A stretch of DNA of 64,000 nt. Origin: Arthrobacter sp. CAN_C5. GTDB lineage: Bacteria > Actinomycetota > Actinomycetes > Actinomycetales > Micrococcaceae. Shown piece by piece: positions 24,410 through 36,040 of the stretch. Positions within the stretch are counted from its first letter, which is position 1, and the number at the start of each line of letters is the position of its first letter. Both the position numbers and the translations under genes were made by a program. The notes under the pieces are model-generated. The model saw nothing but the letters and a program-made list of their open reading frames with translations, ran no database searches and was not told where the DNA came from. The stretch covers positions 3,348,001 through 3,412,000 of the forward strand of contig NZ_JAGGMZ010000001.1 of assembly GCF_017875735.1 (NCBI RefSeq), in the 5' to 3' direction.

Positions 24410-25144
24410 CTACTCTGCCGCGTACCGGTTCACAAAGTTCCGCAGGATGACCGACGGCCATTCCACCCGGGAGGCGCGGGCCCGGGCCATGTAGTCCTCC
24501 GCCTCTTCCGGCGGGAAATACCCTGCATTGCGGTACACATCGATTCGCTGCACCAGTCCGTCGACGTCGAGCTCGGGATGAAACTGGGTGGCATACAGGT
24601 TCGTGCGGATCCGGAACATCTGGACCGGACAACTGGCGGACGACGCGAGCAGCACCGCACCGTCGGGCAGTGTGGTGCAGGCCTCCTTGTGACCCACAAA
24701 AGCATCGAACGACGCCGGGACGCCCGCCAGCAGCGGATCGTCGGCACCGGCGGGGGCCAGGGTGATGGACGTCGGCCCGATCGGCTCGGCGAAGGTCCTG
24801 TCGATGAGCGCCCCCTGGTGCCGACCGAGCGTCCCGACTCCGTAACAGGCGCCCAGGAAGGGGAAGTCAGCGGCGACAACCCGGCCCAGCAACTCACCGA
24901 TCTCGCGTTCTACCCGCCGCTGCACGGCGGACTTGACCTCTTCGGCGTCGGAAGAGTTGAAGGGGCTGCCGCCCACGATGATCCCGGAATAGTGGTCAAG
25001 GTCGAGGTGCGGGATCGGACCGGACTCGGCACGGATGCGGTGCAGCTGGTGCGGCTGCAGCCCACCGAAGCGCCGGAACGCCTGGTACTCGCCGTCGGCG
25101 GCGTCGTCCTCGGAACGGGTGGCAATCAGCAGAAACGGTTTCAC
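24410..25144 (-). CDS. Class I glutamine amidotransferase-like protein
   Basis: The 244-residue protein has the GATase class I triad: Cys100 in LGACYGVGTLG, and His189 with Glu191 in ATQFHPELD. VGGSPFNSS (about residues 57-65) supplies the oxyanion-loop region. It is a stand-alone domain like GuaA-type or gamma-glutamyl-peptide hydrolases; no synthase partner is adjacent. The acceptor is unknown. A stretch of 34 bp separates its start from the MFS remnant upstream. Confidence 0.82.
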   Translation of the reverse strand: MKPFLLIATRSEDDAADGEYQAFRRFGGLQPHQLHRIRAESGPIPHLDLDHYSGIIVGGSPFNSSDAEEVKSAVQRRVEREIGELLGRVVAADFPFLGACYGVGTLGRHQGALIDRTFAEPIGPTSITLAPAGADDPLLAGVPASFDAFVGHKEACTTLPDGAVLLASSASCPVQMFRIRTNLYATQFHPELDVDGLVQRIDVYRNAGYFPPEEAEDYMARARASRVEWPSVILRNFVNRYAAE

Positions 25145-25178
25145 TCATCGAGACTACTGCCCACACGCCTGCTTTCGA

Positions 25179-25880
25179 CTATGAGCTGATTTCTTGCTCT
25201 TGGACGTCGATGCCTTCCTTGCTGGTGACGGACCGAGGAGCGACGATCGCTGCACCCACTGCGGCTACACCCAGAATGGTCGCACCGAACCACATACTTG
25301 CACTGAGACATTGAGCGAATGCTTCACGGGCGGCGTTGGCCAGATTCTCGCCGTCGGGCCCGAAGGAGTCGGCGACTCCGAGCGCGGCTCCCGCCCCCGA
25401 ATCGACGATTTGCCGGACCTGATCGGGGAGGCCTTCGATTGCTGGCCTGATGTCGGCGCGGTAGTAGCTGACCAGGATGCTCGACAAAACAGCAATACCC
25501 AGAACCCCACCGACTTCGCGCGTGATGTCATTGACGGCGCTCGCGACAGACCGCCGCTCTGCGGGAAGCCCCTCGATAATCAGTTCGGTGCCGGGGGTGA
25601 TGCCCATTCCGAAGCCGACCCCAAACAGGAGTACCCCAGCACCCATCACCCAGAGTGACGCGTCAAGGCCTTCGGCCAGACCGATCGCGAAGACCGCGAA
25701 CCCAGCCCCCATGAGGAGCAGACCGAGCGATCCCGGGACGCGTGGACCGAATCGTTTCGTGAAGACGCTCGCGCTGCCGGGTTCGCCGACGACCTCACCG
25801 CCGGGGAAGGCCAGCAACGAACCCAGACGTCCGATCACGGCAGGTAGCAGCGCGGCCCCTTGCGATGCCGCGCTCGGGCT
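25179..25880 (-). pseudogene. 3' remnant of a DHA2-type MFS drug transporter
   Basis: About 234 residues match the C-terminal half of a 14-helix EmrB/QacA-type exporter: QGAALLPAVIG, FTKRFGPRVPG, GFGMGITPGTELIIEGLP, RSVASAVNDITREVGGVLGIAVL and a final helix pair. Similarity stops near 25880; beyond that the open frame merely continues antisense inside the next gene, so the N-terminal half (about 250 residues) is gone. The break lies about 43 bp from the FdhF-type start, so that gene's upstream region is made of MFS DNA. No frameshift is seen within the remnant, which suggests a fairly recent deletion or rearrangement. Confidence 0.78.
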
Positions 25881-25922
25881 GCTAAATCTGAAGGTAACGA
25901 CGGTAAGAAAAGAGATGTGAAC

Positions 25923-28262
25923 ATGACCAGTAGCAACCCGCCAGTGGAAGACGCCGATGAGAGTGAAATCGAGGTCGGCAAGCCGAAGGACTGGGCAGCA
26001 GGTATTCCTGGAGTCATCCATTCGATGCAGCCGGCGATTAAGCACATGGGCGTCAACCGGACACGGAAGACCTTGCTGGCGCTGAACCAGAAGGACGGTT
26101 TCGACTGCATGAGTTGCGCCTGGCCGGATCCGGGTAAGCGCAGCAACTTCGAGTTCTGTGAGAACGGCGCAAAGGCTGTTACCTGGGAAGCAACTCCCGT
26201 TCTGGTGTCCTCCGAGTTCTGGGCCGAGCATTCAGTCACCGATCTACTCACCAGAAGCGAATACTGGCTGGGCATGCAGGGCCGCCTGACCGAGCCTGTC
26301 TACAAGCCGGCGGACAGCGATCACTACCAGCCGGTCAGCTGGGAGAAGGCGTTCTCCCTGGTTGCCGACAAGCTGAACGGGCTGGAGACCCCGCACCAGT
26401 CAGCGTTCTACACTAGCGGCCGCGCCTCGAACGAAGCTGCGTTCTCCTACCAGTTGTTCGTCAGGGCCTTCGGAACCAACAATCTTCCCGACTGTTCCAA
26501 TATGTGCCACGAGTCCTCTGGCTGGGCGATGGGCCAGACCATCGGAATTGGCAAAGCCACTGTCGCATACGACGACTTCGCCAAGGCTGATCTGATCATC
26601 ATCATGGGCCAGAACCCGGGTACCAACCACCCCCGGATGCTCACAGCGCTGGAACATGCCAAGGAGAACGGCGCCGAAATCGTCGCCGTCAATCCGCTGC
26701 CTGAGGCGGGCCTGAAGCGCTATAAGAACCCGCAGGAGATCAAGGGCGTTCTCGGCCGCGGCACCGAGATCGCCGACCAGTTCATGCAGATTCGAATCGG
26801 CGGCGACATGGCCCTCATGCAGGCCATCTGCCGGCGGGTCCTCGACGCCGAAGCGGAGAACCCAGGAACGGTCCTGGATCATGATTTTCTGGAGAAGCAT
26901 TGTCAGGGTCTTGACGAACTCAAAGTCAGTCTGACCCAGCTGGACGAGGGTGCTGTCCTCGAAGCAACGGGGCTTTCAGTCGAGGAAATCGATGAGTTGG
27001 CTGCACGTTACATCAAGGCCGACAAGGTCATCATTACCTGGGCCATGGGCATCACGCAGCAGAAAAAGGGCGTGGCAACCATCAAGGAGATCATCAACCT
27101 CCTCCTGCTGCGTGGAAACATTGGCAAGCCAGGCGCCGGCGCATCACCGATCCGCGGGCACAGCAACGTGCAGGGCGACCGCACCATGGGCATCTGGGAG
27201 CAGATGCCACCAGCGTTCCTCGACGCCATCGAAGAGGAATTCGGGTTCGACCCACCCCGGGACCACGGTACAGACGCAGTGGAAACCATTCGCCAGATGC
27301 GCGACGGCGACATTAAGGTCTTCGTCGCACTCGGCGGGAACCTTGTCGCAGCGATCTCGGACACGCTCGCCGCCGAAGAAGCGATGCAGGCTACCGACAT
27401 GACGGTGCAGATTTCCACCAAGCTGAACCGGTCGCACGCGGTGATTGGGAAAGAGGCGGTCATCTTCCCGACCATGGGCCGTTCCGAGATCGATATGCAG
27501 GCCAACGGTCCACAGTTCGTCACCGTCGAGGACACGGTGTGTGCCGTGCACCCCTCGCACGGCACAGTGGACCCAGTTGCACCGAACCTGCTGTCCGAGG
27601 TCGCCATTGTCAGTCGCCTCGCGCGGGCTGTGATCGGAGACAAGGTGAATGTGGACTGGGCAGGGTTCGAGGCCAACTATGACACCATCCGCGAGCACAT
27701 TTCACGCGTTGTCGACGGGTGTGAGGACTACAACCAGAAGGTTCGTCGCGAAGGCGGATTCGTCTTGCCAAACGGCCCGCGCGATTCACGGACCTTCAGC
27801 ACTCCCACCGGCAAAGCGATGATCACGGTGAATGATCTGCAGGCTGTCGAACGGCCCGCGGGCACCCTCATCCTGCAGACCCTTCGTTCACACGACCAGT
27901 TCAACACCACCATCTACGGTCACAACGACCGTTACCGCGGCATCAAAAAGGGCCGCCACGTGGTGTTCGTGAACCCTGAAGATCTGGCCGAGCTGGGCTT
28001 CACTGACGGTCAGTACGTAGACATCCGCGGCGAATACCAGGACGGCCGGGAACGCGTGCTGCGGAACTGGCGCGTGGTCTCCTACCCGAGCTCCCGTGGC
28101 TGTGCCGCCGCGTATTATCCGGAAGCCAACGTGCTGGTCCCCCTGGAGGAGCTCGCGGAGGGCAGCAACACGCCCGTGTCGAAGGCAGTGATCGTGCGGC
28201 TGGAGCCGACGAAGGGCGACGCGACGGCATCCGCCGCAGCCGCGAAGGCTTCCATCTCGTAG
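25923..28262 (+). CDS. FdhF/YdeP-family molybdopterin oxidoreductase
   Basis: The 779-residue protein is a bis-MGD type oxidoreductase of the FdhF/YdeP family. The N-terminal Cys pair (Cys62, Cys65 in FDCMSCAWPDP) is typical; there are not the four Cys of a full Fe4S4-binding formate dehydrogenase. SGRASNEAAFSYQLFVRAFGTNN and CHESSGWAMG mark the cofactor domain, and a molydopterin dinucleotide-binding domain lies at about 650-760 (LRSHDQFNTTIYGHNDRY). Substrate is unknown; YdeP in E. coli is linked to acid resistance. ATG 25923 is preferred. It lies over DNA left by a truncated MFS gene. A DUF6457 gene convergent to it is a plausible cofactor-related partner. Confidence 0.88.
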   Translation: MTSSNPPVEDADESEIEVGKPKDWAAGIPGVIHSMQPAIKHMGVNRTRKTLLALNQKDGFDCMSCAWPDPGKRSNFEFCENGAKAVTWEATPVLVSSEFWAEHSVTDLLTRSEYWLGMQGRLTEPVYKPADSDHYQPVSWEKAFSLVADKLNGLETPHQSAFYTSGRASNEAAFSYQLFVRAFGTNNLPDCSNMCHESSGWAMGQTIGIGKATVAYDDFAKADLIIIMGQNPGTNHPRMLTALEHAKENGAEIVAVNPLPEAGLKRYKNPQEIKGVLGRGTEIADQFMQIRIGGDMALMQAICRRVLDAEAENPGTVLDHDFLEKHCQGLDELKVSLTQLDEGAVLEATGLSVEEIDELAARYIKADKVIITWAMGITQQKKGVATIKEIINLLLLRGNIGKPGAGASPIRGHSNVQGDRTMGIWEQMPPAFLDAIEEEFGFDPPRDHGTDAVETIRQMRDGDIKVFVALGGNLVAAISDTLAAEEAMQATDMTVQISTKLNRSHAVIGKEAVIFPTMGRSEIDMQANGPQFVTVEDTVCAVHPSHGTVDPVAPNLLSEVAIVSRLARAVIGDKVNVDWAGFEANYDTIREHISRVVDGCEDYNQKVRREGGFVLPNGPRDSRTFSTPTGKAMITVNDLQAVERPAGTLILQTLRSHDQFNTTIYGHNDRYRGIKKGRHVVFVNPEDLAELGFTDGQYVDIRGEYQDGRERVLRNWRVVSYPSSRGCAAAYYPEANVLVPLEELAEGSNTPVSKAVIVRLEPTKGDATASAAAAKASIS

Positions 28263-28296
28263 CCCATCTCGTAGCTCCCAGCGTCCACCAGGGCGC

Positions 28297-28363
28297 AAAA
28301 AAAGTGGCTCACCCGCAGGATCGTGGTCTAGCAACCACTTTCCTGCGGGTGAGCCACTTTTTT
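28297..28363. terminator. Bidirectional terminator with 23-bp perfect arms
   Basis: Arms of 23 bp (28298-28320 and 28341-28363) are perfectly complementary, with an A-run on the left and a T-run on the right, so it works in both directions. A small GTGGT/ACCAC hairpin sits in the loop. It separates the convergent FdhF-type and DUF6457 genes. Confidence 0.92.
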
Positions 28364-28410
28364 GGTGACTGGCCGGGCAAATACCGTGACTGACCGAGCA
28401 AAGACCCCTG

Positions 28411-28728
28411 CTACTGGGCGGTCTTCGTCCAGCCGTTGGCGTCCGGACCGTCTTCGAGGCCTTTCGCACGGACCTGCATGACGACGTCGGCCGCTGACTG
28501 CACTGCATCGTCGGAGCCCTTGCGGCCGCTAGTGTCTGCAGTGCCAGCGGCGTAACCAATCAGGAAGGCACTGATTGCTCCAGCCGAAGGAGAGACCGTA
28601 TCGGACGTCTTCTCAGCGACCTCCACAATCCGTGCATGGTCTACCTCAAGATCGAGGATCTGAAGGGCCTGGGTCAGCTGACGGCTCCATTCGCTAAGGG
28701 TCCGCAGTTCGTCGTCGATGCCGTTCAT
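28411..28728 (-). CDS. DUF6457 domain protein
   Basis: The 105-residue soluble helical protein has the DUF6457 segment SAGAISAFLIGYAAGTA (about residues 47-63) and an N-terminal LSEWSRQLTQALQI helix. The C-terminal part is enriched in charged residues. DUF6457 genes often lie near molybdenum-cofactor genes, as I recall, and this one is convergent with a molybdo-oxidoreductase, so a cofactor maturation role is possible but not shown. Its start is 108 bp from the divergent monooxygenase start. Confidence 0.72.
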   Translation of the reverse strand: MNGIDDELRTLSEWSRQLTQALQILDLEVDHARIVEVAEKTSDTVSPSAGAISAFLIGYAAGTADTSGRKGSDDAVQSAADVVMQVRAKGLEDGPDANGWTKTAQ

Positions 28729-28836
28729 GGGTCACTCCAGTTGTTGTCGGAAGATACTGTCACCTCAAGGATTAGCACCAGTTGCAGCATTACACAACGA
28801 TGTGCGGACGCGCGCGCCGTCACCAATAATGGAGTG

Positions 28837-30342
28837 ATGTCCCCTTCCGTAGAGCACCTCGACGTCGCGATCATTGGAGCGGGCCTCTCAGGTATCGGTG
28901 CAGCCCACCGGCTGCGGACCGAATGCCCAGGCAAGACGTTCGCGCTGTTTGAGGCACGCGGTGCGATCGGGGGCACCTGGGACCTGTTCAGATATCCCGG
29001 CATCCGGTCCGACTCCGACATGTTCACCCTCGGCTACCCCTGGCGCCCCTGGGCCGGCCGGGACGCCATCGCGGACGGCTCCTCAATCCTGAGCTATCTC
29101 CAGGACACGGCCGGGGACGCCGGGCTGACACCTCACATCCGCTTCAACACCCGGCTGGTCAGCGCCGACTTCTCCTCCACCACCTCGCGCTGGACCCTGC
29201 AGTTGGAGACCGATGACGACGGCGGCGACCCCCAGCGGCGAACGGTCACCTGTTCGTTCCTCTACGCCTGCACCGGCTACTACAACTACACCAAGGGCTA
29301 CCAGCCGGACTTCGCAGGCCTTGAGGACTTCGCCGGCGAGGTGATCCACCCCCAGTTCTGGCCCGAGGGCCTGGACTATGCCGGCAAGCAGGTGGTGGTG
29401 ATCGGCAGCGGCGCCACCGCCGTCTCACTCATCCCGTCACTGGTCGACGAAGCGGCCCACGTCACCATGCTGCAGCGGTCGCCGTCGTACATCGTGTCCG
29501 TTCCACGCCGCGACCGGATCGCCGATGCTGCCCGAAAGGTCCTCCCTGCCGGACCGGCCCATCGTGTAGCCCGGGCCCGCAACGTGGTGTGTCCGCTGGC
29601 GTTCTACCAGCTCTGCATGCGCATGCCGCGGGTAGCGATGGCGTACCTGCGAAGCCAGGCCCGCGGCATCCTCAAGGACGAGCAGCAAATCCGGGAGCAT
29701 TTCATGCCGGCCTACAATCCGTGGGAGCAACGCCTCTGTGTGGCTCCGGGCGGTGACTTCTACCGTTCCCTGACATCAGGGAAGGCTTCGGTGGTGACCG
29801 AGCGGATCGACCGGTTCACGCCGGGCGGGATCAGGCTTGAGTCGGGGCGGGAGCTGGCCGCCGACGTCGTCGTCTCTGCTACCGGACTCGCCCTTCAATC
29901 GCTCGGGGGCGCACAGCTGAGTATTGATGGTGTCGCGGTTGATCTCAGTGACGCGTGGGTCCACCAGGGGGTGCTGGTCACCGGGATCCCTAACCTGGGG
30001 TACTGCGTGGGGTACACGAATGCGTCGTGGACGCTGCGATCGGACCTGAGCTCCCGGTTTGTTTGCCGGTTGCTGAAGCACATGGACCGCAAGGGGTACA
30101 CGGTGGCGACCCCGGTACCGGAGGCGGGCATATCGCGGCGTCCGTTGTTGGACCTGTCCTCTGGATACGTCCAACGGGCCGGCGATGTGTTTCATCGGCA
30201 AGGATCGGGCCGGCCGTGGACAGTGGGCGTCAACTATCTGCTGGATACCCCGGCGGTGCTGCTCGGAAAGGTCAGCAAGCACATGGCATTCGACTCAGAC
30301 CCCGGTCAGGGCACCACCCGAAACCGCAAAAAAGTGGCGTAG
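28837..30342 (+). CDS. EthA-like Baeyer-Villiger/flavin monooxygenase
   Basis: The 501-residue protein has the first FAD Rossmann motif GAGLSGIG (residues 14-21), the EthA-type block GGTWDLFRYPGIRSDSD (about 48-64), the Baeyer-Villiger fingerprint FAGEVIHPQFWP (FxGxxxHxxxWP, about 164-175), and the NADPH Rossmann motif GSGATAVSL (about 190-198). These enzymes insert oxygen next to ketones or oxidise S/N atoms using FAD and NADPH. ATG 28837 (or GTG 28834) gives the length expected for the EthA group; a longer open frame to 28636 lies antisense to the DUF6457 gene. It is convergent with a GntR gene. Confidence 0.88.
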   Translation: MSPSVEHLDVAIIGAGLSGIGAAHRLRTECPGKTFALFEARGAIGGTWDLFRYPGIRSDSDMFTLGYPWRPWAGRDAIADGSSILSYLQDTAGDAGLTPHIRFNTRLVSADFSSTTSRWTLQLETDDDGGDPQRRTVTCSFLYACTGYYNYTKGYQPDFAGLEDFAGEVIHPQFWPEGLDYAGKQVVVIGSGATAVSLIPSLVDEAAHVTMLQRSPSYIVSVPRRDRIADAARKVLPAGPAHRVARARNVVCPLAFYQLCMRMPRVAMAYLRSQARGILKDEQQIREHFMPAYNPWEQRLCVAPGGDFYRSLTSGKASVVTERIDRFTPGGIRLESGRELAADVVVSATGLALQSLGGAQLSIDGVAVDLSDAWVHQGVLVTGIPNLGYCVGYTNASWTLRSDLSSRFVCRLLKHMDRKGYTVATPVPEAGISRRPLLDLSSGYVQRAGDVFHRQGSGRPWTVGVNYLLDTPAVLLGKVSKHMAFDSDPGQGTTRNRKKVA

Positions 30343-30394
30343 CTACACCCGAGCGGTTGCCCCACCACGCGTCTGCACCTAAGCCACTCCTTTG
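30325..30394. terminator. Degenerate palindrome between monooxygenase and GntR genes
   Basis: AAAAAAGTGGCGTAG (from about 30329, overlapping the monooxygenase 3' end) is partly complementary to the segment ending AAGCCACTCCTTT (about 30381-30393). It looks like a degraded form of the AAAAGTGGC hairpin at 28297-28363 and may terminate both convergent genes. Confidence 0.45.
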
Positions 30395-30419
30395 GTTGAA
30401 ACCAGCGTCTGCAGGAGAG

Positions 30420-31088
30420 CTACTCGGTCTTCGCCGCCGATTTCAACAGTTCAAGCCGCAAAGCACGGGCGGTTTCCATGTGCTGCCGGGCGATCTGGCG
30501 CGCATCGTCGGCTCGTTGATCAACTATGGCCTTCACCAAAGCTTCGTGCTCATCCAGCGCATCTTCCCACCGGTTTCCCACTGACAGGGTGGACCGTGGG
30601 GTGTTGATGAGGTGGGTGGAGAGCCGTTCGAGCAGATCCTGCAGTACCCGGTTATTCGCCGCTGTGCTGACCGCCGTATGAAACTCGATATTGCAGCGGA
30701 TGCGTGTCTGATCATCAGGGGAGCCGAGATCGCGATCCCGTTCCACCAGGGCTTCAAGACGCATGATGTCCGATGCGGTTCGACTGCTGGAGGCCTGGCC
30801 GGCAGCTTCCTGTTCAAGCATCACCCGCAGATCATAGATCTGGATGACCTCCTGCGGGTCGATCTGCGGTACCTGAAGACCCCGCGCCGCGCGCTCCAGC
30901 AGGCGCTCGTGCTGCAACCGGCTGAGCGCCTCGCGGATGGGGGTCCGCGAGACGCCGAACCGCTCCGACAGGCCCACCTCCCGTAACGGCGTTCCGGGAG
31001 GGTGGACTCCTGCCAGAATCTCGCTGCGGAGTACGCGGAACACTACTGATCCGTCGACGCGTCCCGTCGATTCAGCCGGATCAGACAC
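30420..31088 (-). CDS. GntR-family regulator, FadR/FCD subfamily
   Basis: The 222-residue protein has a winged helix-turn-helix (about residues 14-75; LREVGLSERFGVSRTPIREALSRLQ is split helix 2-3) and an all-helical FCD ligand domain (about 85-210), with Asp and His residues (DQTRIRCNIEFHTAVS, DEHEALVKAIV) that bind metal and a carboxylate effector in this family. It is downstream of and co-directional with aconitase. The aconitase leader carries a TGTATACA site of the kind FCD regulators use, so it may regulate acnA or a distant locus. Confidence 0.85.
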   Translation of the reverse strand: MSDPAESTGRVDGSVVFRVLRSEILAGVHPPGTPLREVGLSERFGVSRTPIREALSRLQHERLLERAARGLQVPQIDPQEVIQIYDLRVMLEQEAAGQASSSRTASDIMRLEALVERDRDLGSPDDQTRIRCNIEFHTAVSTAANNRVLQDLLERLSTHLINTPRSTLSVGNRWEDALDEHEALVKAIVDQRADDARQIARQHMETARALRLELLKSAAKTE

Positions 31089-31146
31089 TTTCAGCCGATT
31101 CAGACACTTGGTGCTCCTATAAGTAGGACCTGGAGATTAGGCACCC

Positions 31147-31166
31147 TGCCCACGGTGTGGGCCAGG
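31147..31166 (-). terminator. Small hairpin after aconitase gene
   Basis: GCCCAC (31148-31153) and GTGGGC (31157-31162) form a short stem with a 3-nt loop, extended by CT/AG after a bulge. It lies between the acnA stop and gntR start and could weaken read-through. There is no T-tract. Confidence 0.35.
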
Positions 31167-31222
31167 ACAATACTCATGGAACGGATGTTCGGACGCGTCG
31201 ACGGGCGACTCGGATAGAACTG

Positions 31223-34054
<2,832 letters not shown>

Positions 34055-34397
34055 TGCTAGTATCCCTTCCAGGATTGGTTACGCCTTTGAACCCATCATA
34101 TCCCGAAACGCAAGAATGCTGTATACAGTCGTACACACTAGCGTGGCGCCCCGGAAAAGTGGCGGCCCCGCAGGCTAGTGGTGGCCCCACCGCTTCGATG
34201 CGGGTCGGCCACTTTTCTGGGCCGCCAGCCGCCCAACCGGCACCGTTGCAGCGCGGCAGCGGGATTCTCACCCCGCGATAAGCCCCCTTCCCTATCGATG
34301 TGACGCCGGGCACACTTGCACCAGCACTCATTTACCGCTGGGAGAGCGCCGGAAGTCCGTCGGAACCTGCCCGCGTACGCCATCGCCGAGGAGGACC
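34055..34397. other. 343-bp intergenic region between acnA and Zn-ADH genes
   Basis: It holds no ORF that I would call. It contains the aconitase leader with a perfect TGTATACA palindrome (34120-34127), and a long imperfect hairpin: CCGGAAAAGTGGC (34151-34163) against GCCACTTTTCTGG (34208-34220) with one mismatch. The ADH ribosome-binding site GAGGAGG is at the right end. Confidence 0.7.
34120..34127. promoter_or_regulatory. TGTATACA palindrome in aconitase leader
   Basis: TGTATACA is self-complementary and resembles cores recognised by FCD-type GntR proteins. It is 66 bp upstream of the acnA start. Binding by the nearby GntR protein is a guess. Confidence 0.35.
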
Positions 34398-35435
34398 ATG
34401 AGAGCCGTTCGGGTACACCGCTACCAGGAAGACCCGCTGATCGATGACGTGGCGGAACCCACGGTAACCGGCCCGTGGGACGTCGTCGTCGACATCGGCG
34501 CTGCGGGCCTATGCCGCACCGATCTGCACGTCATCGAGGGGCAGTGGGACACCATCCAGCACCCCAAACTCCCCTACATTCTCGGACACGAGAACGCCGG
34601 GTGGGTCCGGGAGGTGGGCTCAGCCGTCACCAACGTCCAACCCGGCGACACCGTGATCATGCACCCGATCGTCACATGCGGCCTCTGCCTGGCATGCCGC
34701 GAAGGTCAGGACTCCCACTGCGAAAACTCCACCTTCCCTGGCCTGAACGTCGACGGCGGGATGGCCGAGGTGATGAAGACCAACGCCCGCTCGGTCGTGA
34801 AACTCGACCCGTCGCTCAAGCCCGCCGACATCGCCGCCCTGGCCGATGCCGGCCTCACCGCCTATCACGCGGTTCGCAAGGCCGCGCCGCTGCTGCACCC
34901 CGGAACCCACGCGGTCGTGATCGGAAGCGGCGGGTTGGGCCACATCGGCATCCAGTCCCTGAAGGCACTCACGGCGGCCCAGATCACCGTCGTCGACACG
35001 TCCGAGGAGGCGCTCGAGCTGGCGACGGCACTCGGCGCTGACCACACGCTGTCCCAGGCGGGCGACGGCGGGAAGCTCCTCGAGATCACCGGCGGCGGCG
35101 CGCACGTGGTTTTCGACTTCGTCGGTGAACACGGCACTGAGGCACTCGGGCTGAACGTGCTGCGGAACCGTGGCAGCTACTACACGATCGGTTATGGCGG
35201 GGCAGTGAGCATCGACACCATCGAGATTATTTCCCGGGAAATCAACATCGTGGGAAATCTCGTGGGCACCTACCTCGACCTCGTGGAACTTATGACCCTC
35301 ACTGCGCAGGGCCAGGTCACCCTACACACCCAGACGTACGACCTCGAAAACGCCGTCCAGGCGATGCACGATCTGGACAGCGGCAAGCTGGTCGGCCGTG
35401 GCATTCTCGTTCCCAACCACACCCAAGGGAGTTAA
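34398..35435 (+). CDS. Zinc-dependent alcohol dehydrogenase
   Basis: The 345-residue MDR enzyme has catalytic zinc ligands at Cys (AGLCRTDLHV, about residue 38) and HE (LGHENAG, about 62-63). The structural zinc lobe CGLCLACREGQDSHC has four Cys (about 94-108), and the NAD(P) Rossmann motif GSGGLG is at about 176-181. GAGGAGG just before ATG 34398 is a strong RBS. It begins a three-gene operon (2 bp gap, then ATGA overlap) with a gluconate-dehydrogenase-subunit-3-like protein and a GMC oxidoreductase, so it probably oxidises or reduces the same alcohol/aldehyde series. Substrate unknown. Confidence 0.9.
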   Translation: MRAVRVHRYQEDPLIDDVAEPTVTGPWDVVVDIGAAGLCRTDLHVIEGQWDTIQHPKLPYILGHENAGWVREVGSAVTNVQPGDTVIMHPIVTCGLCLACREGQDSHCENSTFPGLNVDGGMAEVMKTNARSVVKLDPSLKPADIAALADAGLTAYHAVRKAAPLLHPGTHAVVIGSGGLGHIGIQSLKALTAAQITVVDTSEEALELATALGADHTLSQAGDGGKLLEITGGGAHVVFDFVGEHGTEALGLNVLRNRGSYYTIGYGGAVSIDTIEIISREINIVGNLVGTYLDLVELMTLTAQGQVTLHTQTYDLENAVQAMHDLDSGKLVGRGILVPNHTQGS

Positions 35436-35437
35436 CA

Positions 35438-36040
35438 ATGGCGTATCCCGCTAAGTATTCGACGCTCAACGAGCTGCAACTGACGGAGGAGGCCCGGCGG
35501 ATCCTGGTCCGGATTATCCGGGTGGCGTTCCCGCACCCGAAGATTCCGGACGGGCCGTACGAGCGGATGGCCGACAAGATCATCACCGAGTCCAACGAAT
35601 CCACCTGGTTCAGGGTGGCATTGACCCAGGGGCTGCTGACGCTGAACCAGCAGGGCGGTGAGAACTTTCTCGACCTCTCCGACGACCGCGCCCTCGCCGT
35701 GCTGCAGCGCATCGCCGACCTTGAGTTCTTCGGCTTCATCCGGCGCACCACCGTCCTGAACTTCTATGACGACCCCGAAGTCTGGGACGTCTTCGGCTAC
35801 GAGGGCGAGTCATTCTCCAAGGGCGGCTACCTGCACCGCGGATTCGATGACCTGGACTGGCTCCCCAACCCCCGGGTCGAGGAGGCGGACGAGCCGCTCA
35901 CCGAAATTGGGCCGCTCGGTTACGACATCGCGCAGCAGGCACCGCAGCGGGTCAGGGACGCCGCAGACAGCACCGGCGAAGAGCCCGTCGAGGACCTCTT
36001 CAAGGGCCAGGACAAAGTTCAAGGAGCACAGACCATATGA
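35438..36040 (+). CDS. Gluconate 2-dehydrogenase subunit 3-like protein
   Basis: The 200-residue protein resembles the small (gamma) subunit that pairs with GMC-type dehydrogenases: an N-terminal helix bundle, then FLDLSDDRALAVLQRI and FFGFIRRTTVLNFYDDPEVWDVFGYEG in the middle (two parts, about residues 70-127). Family members usually start with a Tat signal that carries the complex across the membrane. None is visible here: the protein begins MAYPAKYSTLNEL, so the complex is probably cytosolic. AAGGGAG precedes ATG 35438. It overlaps the GMC gene by 4 bp, fitting a stable subunit pair. Confidence 0.75.
   Translation: MAYPAKYSTLNELQLTEEARRILVRIIRVAFPHPKIPDGPYERMADKIITESNESTWFRVALTQGLLTLNQQGGENFLDLSDDRALAVLQRIADLEFFGFIRRTTVLNFYDDPEVWDVFGYEGESFSKGGYLHRGFDDLDWLPNPRVEEADEPLTEIGPLGYDIAQQAPQRVRDAADSTGEEPVEDLFKGQDKVQGAQTI

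Noticed and set aside
25179-26231. An intact 350-residue MFS protein
   Set aside because: The first about 118 codons are antisense to the FdhF-type gene and show no transporter similarity; only the C-terminal half is real, so it is called a remnant.
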